Assembly (NCBI RefSeq): GCF_009469605.1
Contig: NZ_SSXU01000002.1
Location: 114,807-178,806, forward strand
DNA: 64,000 nucleotides
Origin: Zoogloea sp. 1C4
GTDB lineage: Bacteria > Pseudomonadota > Gammaproteobacteria > Burkholderiales > Rhodocyclaceae
Reading direction: 5' to 3'
Below the pieces are notes generated by a model that made no database searches, had not been told where the DNA came from, and saw nothing but the letters and a program-made list of their open reading frames with translations. The translations under genes and the position numbers were made by a program. Positions within the stretch are counted from its first letter, which is position 1. Every line of letters starts with the position of its first letter. This document shows, one piece after another, positions 19,062-27,602 of the stretch.

Positions 19062-19615
19062 GGGGCCCGCCACTTGATGGAGCAGCCGATGCTGGGCGTC
19101 TGTTCGGCCGGGCCGTGGCCGGTTTCGGCCACCTGGCGCATGGCCTCGAAAAGCTCGCGGCGGGCGTCTTCGGGGGCGGGGTTCTTGCCGGAGGCGTCGA
19201 GGCGGCCGCGATACTGCAGGCCGAGCCCGGCGTCGAAGCCGAAGAAATCCGGCGTGCACACCGCGCCGTAGGCCCTGGCGACGGCCTGGCTCTCGTCGAG
19301 CAGGTAGGGAAAGGGGAAATCCATGTCGGCGGCGATGCGCTGCATGTTCTCCGGGGAGTCCTCGGGGTAGTCGGCCGGATCGTTGGACATGATGGCCACG
19401 CAGCCGATGCCTAGGCCGGCCAGCTCGCGGCAGTCGCGCACGAGGCGCGGCAGCACGGCCTTCACGTAGGGGCAATGGTTGCAGATGAACATCACCAGCA
19501 GCCCCTTGGGGCCGCGGCAACTGGAAAGGCTGTGGGGCTTGCCGTCGACACCGGGCAGTACGAAGTCCGGGGCGGACCAGCCGAAATCGCACAGGGGCGT
19601 GGTAAGACTGACCAT
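19055..19615 (-). CDS. Thioredoxin-like (AhpC/TSA-type) protein
   Basis: This is a 186-residue cytosolic protein of the thioredoxin-fold peroxiredoxin/Tlp group. It has an FVLPGVDGKPHSL beta-hairpin start and FICNHCPYVKA at the position of the redox CxxC. No signal peptide is visible. The family is annotated as a thioredoxin-family protein; the physiological substrate is unknown. It is the first gene of a two-gene minus-strand unit with the IMPase-like gene and is divergent from rsmE, 45 bases away. Confidence 0.85.
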   Translation of the reverse strand: MVSLTTPLCDFGWSAPDFVLPGVDGKPHSLSSCRGPKGLLVMFICNHCPYVKAVLPRLVRDCRELAGLGIGCVAIMSNDPADYPEDSPENMQRIAADMDFPFPYLLDESQAVARAYGAVCTPDFFGFDAGLGLQYRGRLDASGKNPAPEDARRELFEAMRQVAETGHGPAEQTPSIGCSIKWRAPC

Positions 19616-19660
19616 GATCTTCGTTTGGTTTCAATCCCGTGGAGGCACGCGGATAATAGC

Positions 19661-20404
19661 ATGATGAACCCGCGCTTCTTTTGCCCCGACGGCCTCGTGC
19701 CCGATTCCGACATGCCGCTGCCGGCGGCCGTTGCCCACCATGCCGAGCGCGTGCTGCGCCTTGCGGTGGGTGACGCGGTGACCCTCTTCGACGGCCGTGG
19801 CGGTGAGTGCGCGGCCACCCTCGTCGCCCTCGGCAAGCAGCCGCTGGCGCGGCTCGGCCCGCGGCTCAATGCCGAGCGGGAATCGCCGCTGGCGATCACC
19901 CTGGTGCAGGCCCTGGCGAGCGCCGACAAGATGGACTGGGTGGTGCAGAAGGCGGTCGAGCTGGGCGTGGCCGCGATCCAGCCGGTGGCGGCCGAGCGTT
20001 CGGTGCTCAAGCTGTCGGGCGACCGGGCGGACAAGCGCCGCGCCCACTGGCAGCAGATCGCGGTGTCGGCCTGCGAGCAGTCCGGCCGCAACCGGGTGCC
20101 GGAGGTGGCCGAGATCCTGCCGCTGGCCAAGTATCTGGCCCGGGATTTTGCCGGCACGCGGATGATCCTCGCGCCGGGCGCGGAGGGCGCGCTGGCCCGC
20201 AAGTCGCGTCCGGCCGGGCCGGTGGCGATCCTGATCGGGCCGGAGGGCGGCTGGTCGCCGGCCGAACTGGCCCTGGCCGATCGCGCCGGCTGCGAGCCCC
20301 TGGCCCTCGGGCCGCGGGTGCTGCGCACCGAAACCGCGGGCCTGGCGGCCATCGCGGCCATGCAAACCCTGTGGGGCGATTTTCCGGGAGACCTTGATGT
20401 TTGA
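19661..20404 (+). CDS. rsmE: 16S rRNA (uracil-1498-N3)-methyltransferase
   Basis: This is a SPOUT-class methyltransferase of 247 residues that methylates U1498 of 16S rRNA with SAM. The N-terminal PUA-like region is followed by the knot motifs ILIGPEGGWSPAE and ALGPRVLRTETAGLAA, diagnostic for RsmE. The double ATG at 19661/19664 follows GGAGG (19641-19645) at rather long spacing, so the exact start is uncertain by one codon. The polyphosphate kinase gene overlaps its 3' end by 8 bases. Confidence 0.95.
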   Translation: MMNPRFFCPDGLVPDSDMPLPAAVAHHAERVLRLAVGDAVTLFDGRGGECAATLVALGKQPLARLGPRLNAERESPLAITLVQALASADKMDWVVQKAVELGVAAIQPVAAERSVLKLSGDRADKRRAHWQQIAVSACEQSGRNRVPEVAEILPLAKYLARDFAGTRMILAPGAEGALARKSRPAGPVAILIGPEGGWSPAELALADRAGCEPLALGPRVLRTETAGLAAIAAMQTLWGDFPGDLDV

Positions 20405-21884
20405 GTCAGCCGAGCTGGGCCACAAGCTGTCGAAGGAAGAGTACGCGACGATCGAGCCGCAGCTGCGCACCGACCTGCTGAACACCCAGTTCGACCTCCT
20501 CGAACACAAGGATTTCGCCGCGGTGATCCTCATCAACGGGATCGACGGCGCCGGTCGCGGCGAGACGGTGAATCTGCTCAATGAGTGGATGGACCCGCGA
20601 CACATCGAGGTGCACGCCTTCGATCAGCCCACCGACGAGGAGCGCCAGCGGCCCCGTCTGTGGCGCTTCTGGCGGGCGCTGCCGGCCAAGGGCAAGATCG
20701 GCATCCTGTTCGGCAACTGGTATTCCGAGCCCATCAACGAGCGCAGCTTCAAGCGGATGAAGAAGGCGCATCTCGATCAGCGCCTGTCGGAGCTCAACCG
20801 CTTCGAGGCGATGCTCGCCGCCGAGGGCGTGGTGCTCATCAAGTTCTGGTTCCACCTCTCCCAGGCGGGGCAGAAAAAACGCCTCAAGGCGCTGGAGGCC
20901 AACCCGGACACCCGCTGGCGGGTGCGCGAGGCCGACTGGGAGATCTACGAGCACTACGACCGCTACCGCGAGGTGGCCGAGCATGTGCTGCGCCGCACGA
21001 GCACCGGCATTGCGCCGTGGGTGATCGTCGATGGCAGCGACCCTCAATACCGGGCCGTGCACGTGGGCAAGACGCTCCTCGAGCGGCTGCAGCGACGCAT
21101 CGAGTTCGTCCGCAAGGGCTTTCGCACGCGGCAGACCGCCGCGCCGCTGGTGGCCGCGCCGGACGAGCGCAACCTGCTCAACGCGCTGGTGCTCGACCAG
21201 CCGATGGACAAGAAGGACTACGAGAGCCAGCTGGAGAAACTCCAGGGCCGGCTGGCCCTGGCGGTGCGCAGTGAGGAGTTTGCGAAACGCAGCCTGGTGC
21301 TGGTCTTCGAGGGCATGGACGCTGCCGGCAAGGGCGGGGCGATCCGCCGTGTCACCGCGGCGCTCGACACCCGCCAGTACCACGTCATCCCCATCGCCGC
21401 ACCTTCCGACGAGGAGGCTGCGCAGCCTTACCTGTGGCGCTTCTGGCGGCGCCTGCCGCGTCAGGGCAAGGTGGCGATCTTCGACCGCTCCTGGTACGGC
21501 CGGGTGCTGGTGGAGCGGGTCGAGGGCTTCTGCTCCGAGGCCGACTGGATGCGCGCCTACGCCGAGATCAACGATTTCGAGGATCAGCTGGTGTCGGCCG
21601 GGGCCATCGTCGTGAAGTTCTGGCTGTCGGTGAGCGACGCGGAGCAGCTGCGGCGCTTCAAGGCGCGGGAAGAAGAAGCCTTCAAACGCTACAAGATCAC
21701 CCCGGACGACTGGCGCAACCGCGAGAAGTGGCCCCTCTACGAGCCCGCGGTGTGCGACATGATCGACCGCACCAGCACCGAAAACGCGGCTTGGACCCTC
21801 GTCGAGGCCGATAACAAATATTATGCGCGGGTAAAGATTCTGCGCGTCCTGGTCGATAAGCTCGAATCGGCCCTGAAACACTGA
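20397..21884 (+). CDS. pap: Polyphosphate:AMP phosphotransferase, two fused PPK2 domains
   Basis: The enzyme (495 residues) transfers phosphate from polyphosphate to AMP, yielding ADP. Two PPK2 domains are fused in tandem. Domain 2 has a full P-loop, EGMDAAGKGGAIR (about residue 305), plus FDRSWYGRVLVERV. Domain 1 has a weaker P-loop, GIDGAGRGETVN (about 48-58), with Arg in place of Lys. This is the class II PPK2 arrangement, in which the C-terminal domain carries the main activity. The start at 20397 has GGGAG upstream and overlaps rsmE. Its presence fits an organism that stores polyphosphate. Confidence 0.93.
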   Translation: MFESAELGHKLSKEEYATIEPQLRTDLLNTQFDLLEHKDFAAVILINGIDGAGRGETVNLLNEWMDPRHIEVHAFDQPTDEERQRPRLWRFWRALPAKGKIGILFGNWYSEPINERSFKRMKKAHLDQRLSELNRFEAMLAAEGVVLIKFWFHLSQAGQKKRLKALEANPDTRWRVREADWEIYEHYDRYREVAEHVLRRTSTGIAPWVIVDGSDPQYRAVHVGKTLLERLQRRIEFVRKGFRTRQTAAPLVAAPDERNLLNALVLDQPMDKKDYESQLEKLQGRLALAVRSEEFAKRSLVLVFEGMDAAGKGGAIRRVTAALDTRQYHVIPIAAPSDEEAAQPYLWRFWRRLPRQGKVAIFDRSWYGRVLVERVEGFCSEADWMRAYAEINDFEDQLVSAGAIVVKFWLSVSDAEQLRRFKAREEEAFKRYKITPDDWRNREKWPLYEPAVCDMIDRTSTENAAWTLVEADNKYYARVKILRVLVDKLESALKH

Positions 21885-21920
21885 CCTGGACAACGGATAG
21901 CCCGATCACTCCCCAAGGCT

Positions 21921-23282
21921 GTGGAACAACCCGTGAACTCACCCGACAATTCGCCGGCGCTCGCGCCCAATGATCTCTCCCAGCGCTTCGTCGCCTGGGT
22001 GCGGGCGGCTGCGCCCTTCATCCACGCGTTTCGTGGCAAGACCTTCGTGCTGGGCTTTGGCGGCGAGGTGGCTGCCGGCCAGCTCGCCGAGAAGCTCGCC
22101 TACGACTGCAACCTGCTGGCGGCCCTTGGCGTGCGGCTGGTGCTGGTGCATGGCGCGCGTCCGCAGATCGAGGCCGAGCTGGCCCGCCGCGGGCTTACGC
22201 CGCGTTATCACAACGGTTTGCGCGTCACCGATGCGGCCGCGCTCGAATGCGTGAAGGCGGCCGTGGCCGTCACCCGCATCGAGGTCGAGGCGCTGCTCTC
22301 CCAGGGCCTGCCTAACACGCCGATGGCCGGCAGCTACATGCGCGTGACGGGCGGCAACTTCGTCACCGCCAAGCCGGTGGGCGTGGTGGATGGCGTCGAT
22401 TACGGCTTCACCGGCGCCGTGCGCAAGGTGATCGCCGAGGAAATCGCCGCCGACCTGGACCAGCAGAACGTGGTGCTGATGTCGTCGCTGGGGGTGTCGC
22501 CAGCCGGCGAGATCTTCAACATGAGCATGGAGGCGGTGGCCGAGGCCGTCGCCATTGCCCTCAAGGCCGAGAAGCTGATCTACCTGTGCGATGCGCCGGG
22601 CTTGCTGGACAAGCACGGCAGCCTGATCGAGGCGATCACCGCCGACGATGCCGAAGCCATGCTGAAGGCTGGCGAGGGGATGACCGAGGATCTGGATCTG
22701 TATCTGCCCTGCGCGATCCGCGCGGTGCGCAAGGGCGTCGGCCGTGCCCACCTGATTGACCGGGACAAGGATGGCGGCCTGCTTCTGGAGTTCTTCACCC
22801 CGCTGGGTGTGGGCACGGTGCTGACCCGCGATCCGCTGTTCCGCCTGCGCGAGGCAACCATCGAGGATGTGGGCGCGCTGGGCGCGGTGATCGCCCCGAT
22901 GGAGGCCGACGGCACTCTGGTGCGGCGCAGCCGCGAGCGCCTGGAGGCCGAGATCGAGCGTTTCACCGTCGTCGAGTACGACGGGGTGCTGGTGGGGTGT
23001 GCGGCGCTGTATCCGTTCATTGACGAGCGCGCGGCCGAGATGGCCTGCGTGGCCGTGGTGCCGGAGCACCGCCGGGCCGGGCTGGGCGAGATGCTGCTCA
23101 AGCGGATGGAATCCCGGGCACGGAAGATCGGCGTCGAGCGCCTGTTCGTGCTCACCACCCGCACTTCCGACTGGTTCCGTGAGCGGGGTTTCCGCCAGGC
23201 GCCGCCCGAGGATCTGCCGCGGCAGAAGCGCGAGATGTACGACGTGAGCCGCCGCTCCAAGGTTTTCATGAAAACGCTGTGA
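21921..23282 (+). CDS. argA: N-acetylglutamate synthase
   Basis: This 453-residue enzyme makes N-acetylglutamate from glutamate and acetyl-CoA, the first step of arginine synthesis. The N-terminal amino-acid-kinase domain (about 35-290, starting KTFVLGFGGEVAAGQ) is expected to bind arginine for feedback control. The C-terminal GNAT domain (about 300-453) shows EMACVAVVPEHRRAGLGEMLL, the acetyl-CoA loop. The start is a GTG at 21921; a second GTG at 21933 is possible. It lies 36 bases after the polyP:AMP phosphotransferase gene. Confidence 0.94.
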   Translation: MEQPVNSPDNSPALAPNDLSQRFVAWVRAAAPFIHAFRGKTFVLGFGGEVAAGQLAEKLAYDCNLLAALGVRLVLVHGARPQIEAELARRGLTPRYHNGLRVTDAAALECVKAAVAVTRIEVEALLSQGLPNTPMAGSYMRVTGGNFVTAKPVGVVDGVDYGFTGAVRKVIAEEIAADLDQQNVVLMSSLGVSPAGEIFNMSMEAVAEAVAIALKAEKLIYLCDAPGLLDKHGSLIEAITADDAEAMLKAGEGMTEDLDLYLPCAIRAVRKGVGRAHLIDRDKDGGLLLEFFTPLGVGTVLTRDPLFRLREATIEDVGALGAVIAPMEADGTLVRRSRERLEAEIERFTVVEYDGVLVGCAALYPFIDERAAEMACVAVVPEHRRAGLGEMLLKRMESRARKIGVERLFVLTTRTSDWFRERGFRQAPPEDLPRQKREMYDVSRRSKVFMKTL

Positions 23283-23307
23283 GCGGCGCTGCCGCGAAAG
23301 TGATTGT

Positions 23308-24960
23308 GTGAGTTTCCGACTCCTTCGCCCGGTTTTTCCGTCCTGCATCCGCCAGCTGGCTGGCGTTGGCCTGGCGCTCGCGCTACCGGCCGCACCAGCC
23401 TGGGCGGCGCTGCCCGAGGCATTCGCCTCGCCGGTCGTCACCATCTGCACCGGCCTTGCGGCCATGCTGGGGACGGGCGGCGGCATCTACCTGATGCTCC
23501 TGCGCCGCCGGCTTGCCGCCTGTGAGGCCGAACTTGCCGCCCTTCGGGCCACGCCGGTGGTGTCGCCCGAGGCGGGGGAGCCACTCGCGCCGCTGCCGGC
23601 GGAGGGCATCAGCCGGCATTTCCAGCGGGCGGTGACGGACGGCCTGAATCTCGAAGGCTGGGTTGATCGGGAGGGGCGTTTCTTCTGGGTGAGCCAGGTC
23701 ATCGAGCGTTACACCGGGCGCACCGCGGCCGAGGTGCTGGCCGGCGATTTCATCGATCTGGTGGTCTACGAGCGCGACCGGAGCTACTGCCGGGACCAGA
23801 TCCGCCGGGCGCTGGCCGACGAGCAGATCAGCGAGCTCGAGTTGCGCCTGATCGGCGGCAGCCGCGGTGTACATTGGATCAGCTGGCACTGGCAGCCCAT
23901 CCGCGATGGTGAGGGCCTGCTGCTCGGGCTGCGGGTCACGATGAGCGACGTGCAGGCGCGCAAGGAGGCGGAGTTCAAGCTCCTCGAAACCGTGGCCGCC
24001 CTGCGCCGCGCCCAGGCGCTTTCCGAACACTATCTGCGCCGCAGCAACGAGGAGCGTTCGCGCCTGTCGGCCCTGCTCGACGTGGTGCGGATGGGCATCC
24101 TGTTCATGGACACCGACCGGCGGGTGGTCTATTGCAACCGCGCCCTCTACGAAATCTGGCGGATGAACGACGGCGACGGCTTCGTCGGCGTACGCGACGT
24201 GGTGCTTCAGCAGCACGTGCTGCAGTTCGTGGCCGATCCGGTGGCGTTCATGGAGCACGTCAATCACGTGTTGAGCCACCGCATGCCCAGCGAACCCTAC
24301 GAGATCCTGTTCAGCGACGGGCGGGTCGTCACCGACTTCTCGCGGGTCGTGCCGGGGCCGGACGGCGGCCGCTCCCTGGGGCGGATCTGGGTGTTCGAGG
24401 ATGTCACCGAGCAGCGCCGCGTGGCTCGTCAGCTGTTGCACATGGCCGAGCGCGATCCTCTCACCAATCTCTACAACCGTCGGCGTTTCCATGAAGAGCT
24501 GGCGCGGATGCTGGCCGACAGCAGCCGCCATCGGGAGTGCGTGGGCCTGCTGGCGATCGACCTGGACGGCTTCAAGCCGGTGAACGACCGCTTCGGCCAT
24601 CAGGCCGGTGACGAGGTGCTGGTGGATCTGGCGAGCGAGCTGGGGTCGGTGGTCCGGCGCAACGAGATGTTCTTCCGGCTCGGGGGGGACGAGTTCGCGA
24701 TCCTCGTGCCGTCGGCCTCGGCCAGCGAGCTCTCGGAACTCGCCCGGCGCCTGTGTGCGTGCATCGCCGGCATGAGCTTCAATTTCAACAATCAGCCGGC
24801 TGGTGTCACCGCGAGCATCGGCATCGCCCTCAGCGCCCGGGACGGGGAGAACCCCGAAAGCCTGATCGGCGCAGCAGACCGGGCGATGTACCTGGCCAAG
24901 GCGCTGGGCGGCAACTGCTGGGAGTTTGCCCGGGAGTCCGTCGGTGAAACCGTGGCGTGA
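23308..24960 (+). CDS. Membrane PAS-PAS diguanylate cyclase
   Basis: The protein has 550 residues. The N-terminus has a signal/anchor region and a membrane helix (about 45-70). Two PAS-like sensor domains (about 105-220 and 250-365, the second with GILFMDTDRRVVYCNRALYE) precede a GGDEF domain with RLGGDEFAIL. The I-site position reads RRNE rather than RxxD, so product inhibition may be weak or absent, unlike the cyclase at 8.1-9.3 kb. No EAL domain is seen. The start is a GTG at 23308 with a poor ribosome site, 25 bases after argA. Confidence 0.9.
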   Translation: MSFRLLRPVFPSCIRQLAGVGLALALPAAPAWAALPEAFASPVVTICTGLAAMLGTGGGIYLMLLRRRLAACEAELAALRATPVVSPEAGEPLAPLPAEGISRHFQRAVTDGLNLEGWVDREGRFFWVSQVIERYTGRTAAEVLAGDFIDLVVYERDRSYCRDQIRRALADEQISELELRLIGGSRGVHWISWHWQPIRDGEGLLLGLRVTMSDVQARKEAEFKLLETVAALRRAQALSEHYLRRSNEERSRLSALLDVVRMGILFMDTDRRVVYCNRALYEIWRMNDGDGFVGVRDVVLQQHVLQFVADPVAFMEHVNHVLSHRMPSEPYEILFSDGRVVTDFSRVVPGPDGGRSLGRIWVFEDVTEQRRVARQLLHMAERDPLTNLYNRRRFHEELARMLADSSRHRECVGLLAIDLDGFKPVNDRFGHQAGDEVLVDLASELGSVVRRNEMFFRLGGDEFAILVPSASASELSELARRLCACIAGMSFNFNNQPAGVTASIGIALSARDGENPESLIGAADRAMYLAKALGGNCWEFARESVGETVA

Positions 24961-24992
24961 TGCGGCGCGATCGCCCCGGGGCCGGGCTGACC

Positions 24993-24998
24993 TATAAT
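24993..24998 (+). promoter_or_regulatory. Candidate -10 box for yggX
   Basis: A perfect TATAAT lies 60 bases before the yggX start, but the -35 position has no TTGACA-like sequence. A 7-bp inverted repeat, GCCGGCG/CGCCGGC (25010-25016 with 25028-25034), lies in the predicted leader. Confidence 0.45.
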
Positions 24999-25057
24999 CA
25001 CGGCACCTGCCGGCGATGGCGCAACCGCGCCGGCATCCCCAACTCATGAGGTGAAAC

Positions 25058-25330
25058 ATGGCACGGATGGTTAATTGTGTGAAGCTCGGCCGCGAGGCTG
25101 AAGGTCTGGATGTTCCGCCGCTTCCCGGCGAACTTGGCAAGCGCGTCTTCGAGAACGTCTCGAAGGAAGGCTGGCAGCAATGGGTGCGGCATCAGACGAT
25201 GCTGATCAACGAAAACCGTCTCAACCTGATGGATGCCCGGGCCCGCAAGTATCTGGCCGAGCAGATGGAGCGCTATTTCTTCGGTGGCGGCGCCGATCAG
25301 GTGAGCGGCTACGTTCCGCCCCAGCAGTAA
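25058..25330 (+). CDS. yggX: Fe(2+)-trafficking protein YggX
   Basis: This 90-residue cytosolic protein protects Fe-S clusters and moves ferrous iron. It starts [18 protein letters not shown] with the conserved Cys7 and contains the family motif [18 protein letters not shown]. The start has GAGG upstream. It is monocistronic, with a candidate -10 box before it and a hairpin terminator after it. Confidence 0.97.
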   Translation: MARMVNCVKLGREAEGLDVPPLPGELGKRVFENVSKEGWQQWVRHQTMLINENRLNLMDARARKYLAEQMERYFFGGGADQVSGYVPPQQ

Positions 25331-25373
25331 GCACGGTTCGACGGCCGGCGGTGATGCCGGCTGGTGCGCACAG

Positions 25374-25401
25374 ACGGCCCCGTTTCGGGGCCGTTGTCAT
25401 T
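25374..25401 (+). terminator. Terminator of yggX
   Basis: A 9-bp stem, ACGGCCCCG (25374-25382) with CGGGGCCGT (25386-25394), is followed by TGTCATTT. The stem lies just past the stop codon of the converging FlhB-like gene, but the minus side has no T-run. Confidence 0.7.
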
Positions 25402-25699
25402 TGGGCGGTGGTCGGTTGTCGGACTGGCCGTTCTCGATGGCGTACAGCCAGGCGAGCAGTTCGGCCACGGCCACGTAGAGTTCGGGGGGAATCCGGGCGT
25501 CCAGGTCCACCTGCATGAGCAGGGCGACGAGCTCGGGGGATTCGTGGACGTACACCCCGGCATCCTTGGCCCGGTTGATGATTTCGGCGGCGATCAGGCC
25601 GCGGCCCTTGGCCACCACGGTCGGGGCGGACTGCCCGGCGGTGTAGGCGAGGGCGACCGCCTCGGCACGTTGCTCGCCGGGGTGCTCGGGGCGGTTCAC
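25397..25699 (-). CDS. FlhB C-terminal-like export switch protein
   Basis: This short protein (100 residues) corresponds to only the cytoplasmic C-terminal part of FlhB/YscU export-switch proteins, with no membrane helices (AVALAYTAGQSAPTVVAKGRG, then IPPELYVAVAELLAWLY). The usual NPTH autocleavage site is absent. Such FlhB-like stubs are common next to fliK. The start is a GTG at 25699 that overlaps the fliK stop by 4 bases (GTGA), so the two are translationally coupled. Confidence 0.8.
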   Translation of the reverse strand: MNRPEHPGEQRAEAVALAYTAGQSAPTVVAKGRGLIAAEIINRAKDAGVYVHESPELVALLMQVDLDARIPPELYVAVAELLAWLYAIENGQSDNRPPPK

Positions 25700-26772
25700 G
25701 GGGCGCTCCGGCGTTCTGCGACGAGGCCGGTGAGGGGGACGTTGGCGGCGGCAAGGGCGTCGGCCAGGCGCTGCTGGCCGGCGTCGAGGGCGTCGCGAGT
25801 GGTGTCGCTGTCGGTGATCAGGCGCATGGCCACGCCGGCCGGGGTGAGGTGGAGGCGGGCCTCGACGCCGCCCAGGCCCGGCAGGGTGAGGCGCAGGGTG
25901 GTGTTCCAGTAGGGCTCGGCGCCTTCTTCCGCTGCGGCGCGATCCTGCTCCGGGTCTTCGATCTCCCATTCCATCATCTGCCCGGGCCACACCTGGCCCT
26001 GCCACACCATGTGCTGGGTGGCGATGGCGTCGAGTTGCTGATGGACCAGCGGCAGCAGGCGTTCGGGGATGGGTGACGGGCTGTCGGCGGCGGGGCGCGA
26101 GGTGGCAGCAGCGGCGGTGTCGGCCGATGCGGCGTTGCCGGTGCTGGTGGTCGCGGCCGAAGCGCTGGCCTGGGTTGCGGTTAGGCGACCCTGGGGCTCC
26201 TGCTTCAGGCTGGCGGTGTCGATCTGCCCGGAGAGCCAGCGGGCCTGGTGGGATTCGTAGAACAGTCCGCTCTGGCTGACCGCGTTGCCGAGTCTGGCGG
26301 CGAGCTGGGCGGCGCCGGTGCCGGCGGTGGGCGGCGATGCGAGCAGGGGTTCGCCACCGGCGAGGCTGGCGGTTTCGGGGGCGGGCTGGCCGGTGAGGAG
26401 AAAGCTGATCAGCTTGCCGGCCTGGCTGAGGGCCGGGCGGCTGGCGGCGGCTGCGGCGTCGGGCGTCGGCTGGGCGAGGGTGGCGAAGACGGCCCGGGGC
26501 GTGACGTGGCTGACGACCAGCTCGAGGGTGTCGCCGGCCTTGACGGACTGGGGCAGGGCCAGGGTGACTTCGCGCCCGTCGACCCGGGCGAGGAAGGTGT
26601 TGTCGGCGCTGGTGGCCTGGAGATTGGCGACGATGCGCTGGCCAGGGGTGAAATCGGGGAGGTGGTTCGAGATGCCCTTGACGCGGGCCAGGGGGGCGAC
26701 GGTGGGTTCGCCCTGAAAGAAACTGGCCTCGGTGAGCATCCGGAGGCGGGCAGCGAGATCGCCGGGAATCAT
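25696..26772 (-). CDS. fliK: Flagellar hook-length control protein, FliK type
   Basis: The protein has 358 residues, with a low-complexity Ala/Thr middle and a compact C-terminal domain (about 250-358) containing RLTLPGLGGVEARLHLTPAGVAMRL, as in Flg_hook domains. It is expected to measure hook length and switch export specificity together with FlhB. I chose the ATG at 26772 (MIPGDLAARL); an upstream Arg-rich extension of the open frame does not look coding. It follows the fliT-like gene by 29 bases and overlaps the FlhB-like stub. It is short for FliK. Confidence 0.75.
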   Translation of the reverse strand: MIPGDLAARLRMLTEASFFQGEPTVAPLARVKGISNHLPDFTPGQRIVANLQATSADNTFLARVDGREVTLALPQSVKAGDTLELVVSHVTPRAVFATLAQPTPDAAAAASRPALSQAGKLISFLLTGQPAPETASLAGGEPLLASPPTAGTGAAQLAARLGNAVSQSGLFYESHQARWLSGQIDTASLKQEPQGRLTATQASASAATTSTGNAASADTAAAATSRPAADSPSPIPERLLPLVHQQLDAIATQHMVWQGQVWPGQMMEWEIEDPEQDRAAAEEGAEPYWNTTLRLTLPGLGGVEARLHLTPAGVAMRLITDSDTTRDALDAGQQRLADALAAANVPLTGLVAERRSAP

Positions 26773-26801
26773 GACGGCCTCGTCAGCCCGCCTGCACTGG
26801 A

Positions 26802-27149
26802 TCAGGCGTCGCCGTCGTTGCCGCCGTAGGCGTTGCGCAGATTGCGTTCGCGCACGCCGCCGGAGAGCATCTGGCGGACGCTGTCCATCCACGGCTCGGT
26901 GTGGACGCGGACTTCCTTGTCGTCGTCGAGGATGCGCCGGATCAGGGCGATCTTGCGGGCGCGCTCGTCTTCGGACATGCGTCGGGGGCGGCTCGGAAAG
27001 GCCAGGGCCTCTTCGACGCCGATGCGGTCGCGCAGGGAGGCGACCTGCTTTTCAAGACGCGTCAGGCGATCCCAGTCGTTGGCGCGCGCCGCATCCACCA
27101 TTTCGGTGGAGTAGTTGCTCATCTGTTCCAGGAGGGCGAGGGAACTCAT
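26802..27149 (-). CDS. fliT: FliT-like flagellar chaperone
   Basis: This helical protein of 115 residues starts MSSLALLEQMSNYSTEM. It has the length, helical character (DWDRLTRLEKQVASLRD) and genomic position, directly after fliS, of FliT, the FliD export chaperone. Sequence identity among FliT proteins is low, so the call leans on position. Confidence 0.75.
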   Translation of the reverse strand: MSSLALLEQMSNYSTEMVDAARANDWDRLTRLEKQVASLRDRIGVEEALAFPSRPRRMSEDERARKIALIRRILDDDKEVRVHTEPWMDSVRQMLSGGVRERNLRNAYGGNDGDA

Positions 27150-27167
27150 GAAGATGTCTCCGGCAAT

Positions 27168-27581
27168 CTAACGGTCTGCCTGGTCGGAATTGCCGATGGC
27201 GGCCCAGGCGTCTTTCAGTTCGGTGAGCAGTTGAGTGACTTCGTCCATCGCGGGCCGGCTGTTGTGCAGGTTAGCGTAGAGAAGTCGCTGTGTCATGTAG
27301 TCGTAAAGGGAAGCGAGGCGCTGGGCGAGTTCGCCGCCGGCCTCGTAGTCGAGACTGACCTTGAGTCCGTTCAGGATGATTTCGATGGCCTTCGAGATCG
27401 CCGTGCCCTTGCCGGGGACGTCCTTGTTCTCGAGGGCGATGGCGGCCGTCCCGACCTGCAGGATGGCGCCGTCGAAAAGCATGAGGATCAACTTGTGGGG
27501 GTCGGCGGTGGAAACGCCGGTTTCGACGCCTACTGCGCTGTAGGCAGCAGCGCCGCGACGGGCCGCGAGTCCAAACGACAT
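27168..27581 (-). CDS. fliS: Flagellin export chaperone FliS
   Basis: The product has 137 residues and starts with AAYSAVGVETGVSTADPHKLILMLFDGA, the FliS signature region (shown here only as landmarks YSAVGVET and PHKLILMLFDGA). FliS binds the C-terminus of flagellin and prevents early polymerisation. The gene is 21 bases downstream of fliD and 18 bases upstream of fliT. Confidence 0.95.
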   Translation of the reverse strand: MSFGLAARRGAAAYSAVGVETGVSTADPHKLILMLFDGAILQVGTAAIALENKDVPGKGTAISKAIEIILNGLKVSLDYEAGGELAQRLASLYDYMTQRLLYANLHNSRPAMDEVTQLLTELKDAWAAIGNSDQADR

Positions 27582-27602
27582 GTAGTTGCTCTCCGGTCGG
27601 GG

